Shown: positions 63,262 to 64,000 of the stretch, one piece after another
Numbering within the stretch: position 1 is the stretch's first letter
Layout of the letters: every line of letters starts with the position of its first letter
Program-made: the position numbers and the translations under genes
The notes under the pieces: model-generated
Told to the model about the DNA's origin: nothing
Databases searched by the model: none
The model's input: the letters and a program-made list of their open reading frames with translations, nothing else
From: Proluteimonas luteida
GTDB taxonomy: Bacteria; Pseudomonadota; Gammaproteobacteria; Xanthomonadales; Xanthomonadaceae
NCBI RefSeq assembly: GCF_021191695.1
Contig: NZ_JAIWPT010000001.1
Location: 248,001 to 312,000 of the forward strand
Length of the DNA stretch: 64,000 bases
Direction of reading: 5' to 3'

Positions 63262-63274
63262 GCGGCCACGCGTA

Positions 63275-63330
63275 GCCGATGCCTTCCGGCATCGGCAGTG
63301 GCCGCGAACGCCCGGCCATGGATGGCCGGG
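63275..63330. repeat. Two intergenic stem-loops between serC and pheA
   Basis: GCCGATGCC/GGCATCGGC (9-bp stem, TTCC loop, 63275-63296) and CCCGGCCA/TGGCCGGG (8-bp stem, TGGA loop, 63311-63330). There is no T run, so simple terminators are unlikely. They may be REP-like elements or RNA-stability hairpins. Confidence 0.55.
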
Positions 63331-63431
63331 CCGGGGCCTGGACATGCGTCGTTGCTGCGCCATGGACGGCATCGGTTCCCCGCAAGCAGGCCGTACGTCC
63401 GTATCCACGAACAGATCCGAGAGTGATGTCG

Positions 63432-64000
63432 ATGGCTGACAAGCCGAAGAAGAGCGCCGCAGAGAAGCCGGCCACGGCAAAGGCCGCCACGGCAAAGGCC
63501 GCCACGGTAAAGGCCGCCACGACAAAGGCCGCGGCCCCCGCCGGTGCCCGCAAACCCGACCTCGACGCCGTCCGCGCGCAGATCGACGGCATCGACCGCG
63601 AGATCCAGTCGCTGATCGCCGAGCGCGCGCTGTTCGCGCGCCAGGTCGGCAAGGCCAAGGGCAAGCTGGCCGCCGCGGTCGACTACTACCGCCCAGAGCG
63701 CGAGGCGCAGGTGCTGCGCCGGGTCGTCGACCGCAATGCCGGGCCATTGTCGGACGAGGTGCTGGTGCGGCTGTTCCGCGAGATCATGTCCGCGTGCCTG
63801 GCCCAGCAGGAACCGCTGAAGATCGGCTACCTCGGCCCCGAGGGCACCTTCTCGCAGCAGGCCGTGCACAAGCATTTCGGCCACTCGGCCAAGGGCCTGC
63901 CGCTGGTCAGCATCGAGGAGGTGTTCGACGAGGTCGCCGCCGGCAACGCCGATTTCGGCGTGGTGCCGGTCGAGAACTCGGGGCAGGGCACGATCCAGTC
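63432..64000 (+). CDS. pheA: Bifunctional chorismate mutase/prephenate dehydratase PheA (3' end cut by window)
   Basis: The ATG at 63432 has GAGAG 8 bases upstream; 63426 is an alternative. A low-complexity N-terminal tail made of Lys-Ala-Ala-Thr repeats (residues about 12-35) precedes an AroQ chorismate mutase domain (LDAVRAQIDGIDREIQSLIAERALFARQVGKAKG ... YRPEREAQVLRRV). The prephenate dehydratase start follows (KIGYLGPEGTFSQQAVHKHFG). It leads to phenylpyruvate. About half the gene lies beyond the window. Confidence 0.94.
   Translation, partial: MADKPKKSAAEKPATAKAATAKAATVKAATTKAAAPAGARKPDLDAVRAQIDGIDREIQSLIAERALFARQVGKAKGKLAAAVDYYRPEREAQVLRRVVDRNAGPLSDEVLVRLFREIMSACLAQQEPLKIGYLGPEGTFSQQAVHKHFGHSAKGLPLVSIEEVFDEVAAGNADFGVVPVENSGQGTIQ
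63467..63532 (+). repeat. Short tandem coding repeat in pheA
   Basis: About four copies of a 15-base unit close to GCCACGGCAAAGGCC encode the Lys/Ala/Thr-rich tail before the chorismate mutase domain. Copies differ by one or two bases. The number is likely to vary between strains. Confidence 0.7.

Overview
The window reads as a high-GC gammaproteobacterial chromosome, most likely Lysobacteraceae/Xanthomonadaceae (Lysobacter or Luteimonas-like). The evidence is the lexA-imuA-imuB cassette, the PHA phasin, msrP-msrQ and serC-pheA genes, and the gene style of the right end. About the first 56.6 kb look accessory. The last 7.3 kb, from a tRNA-Val(CAC) gene rightwards, look like ordinary chromosome. 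No species can be named from sequence reading alone.

Layout. (1) 1-2443, minus strand: an SOS mutagenesis cassette, lexA-imuA-imuB, with imuB running off the left edge and a near-palindromic LexA-box candidate touching the lexA start codon. (2) 2625-18003: a plasmid/ICE-like block. It holds a GIY-YIG-like protein, an N-6 methylase-like protein, a DUF3800 protein, then a PRTRC cluster in the order ParB, E, C, F, B, A, a 45-aa ORF and ThiF. A tyrosine recombinase and a four-gene exported cassette on the minus strand follow (transglutaminase-like protein, RHS-tip/HExxH protein, lipoprotein, 75-aa protein). The block ends with the actin-like PRTRC-D and a small overlapping partner. Within PRTRC, proteins C, B, ThiF and A carry the marks of a ubiquitin-like protein, an E2-like protein with a single cysteine, an E1-like enzyme and a JAMM peptidase.

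(3) 19101-43988, plus strand: four very large exported proteins or modules. They are a 2847-aa Ig-repeat protein with nine about 220-aa repeats, a 2162-aa beta-helix/Ig/FN3 protein, a 1503-aa RHS protein with a nuclease-like C-terminus plus an AT-rich immunity candidate, and a 1285-aa Ig/FN3-like protein; a small thioredoxin-like protein lies between the last two. (4) 43985-53305: a compact, overlapping type II secretion/type IV pilus-like operon: GspG, GspF, GspE, PilM/N/O/P-like subunits, a secretin with a C-terminal cohesin-like domain, and three more pseudopilins. The last giant gene overlaps gspG by four bases, so the giant surface proteins and this secretion machine look like one functional unit. 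This is the best candidate in the window for an undescribed system.

(5) 53266-56666: an exported rhodanese-like protein with Asp in place of the catalytic Cys, a patatin-like lipase with an internal hydrophobic segment, and a boundary region beside tRNA-Val. (6) 56667-64000: tRNA-Val, an Mrr-like membrane protein, phasin and PHA-associated protein, an FHA protein, a short TM ORF followed in frame by a SHOCT-like ORF, msrQ, msrP, serC and the start of pheA.
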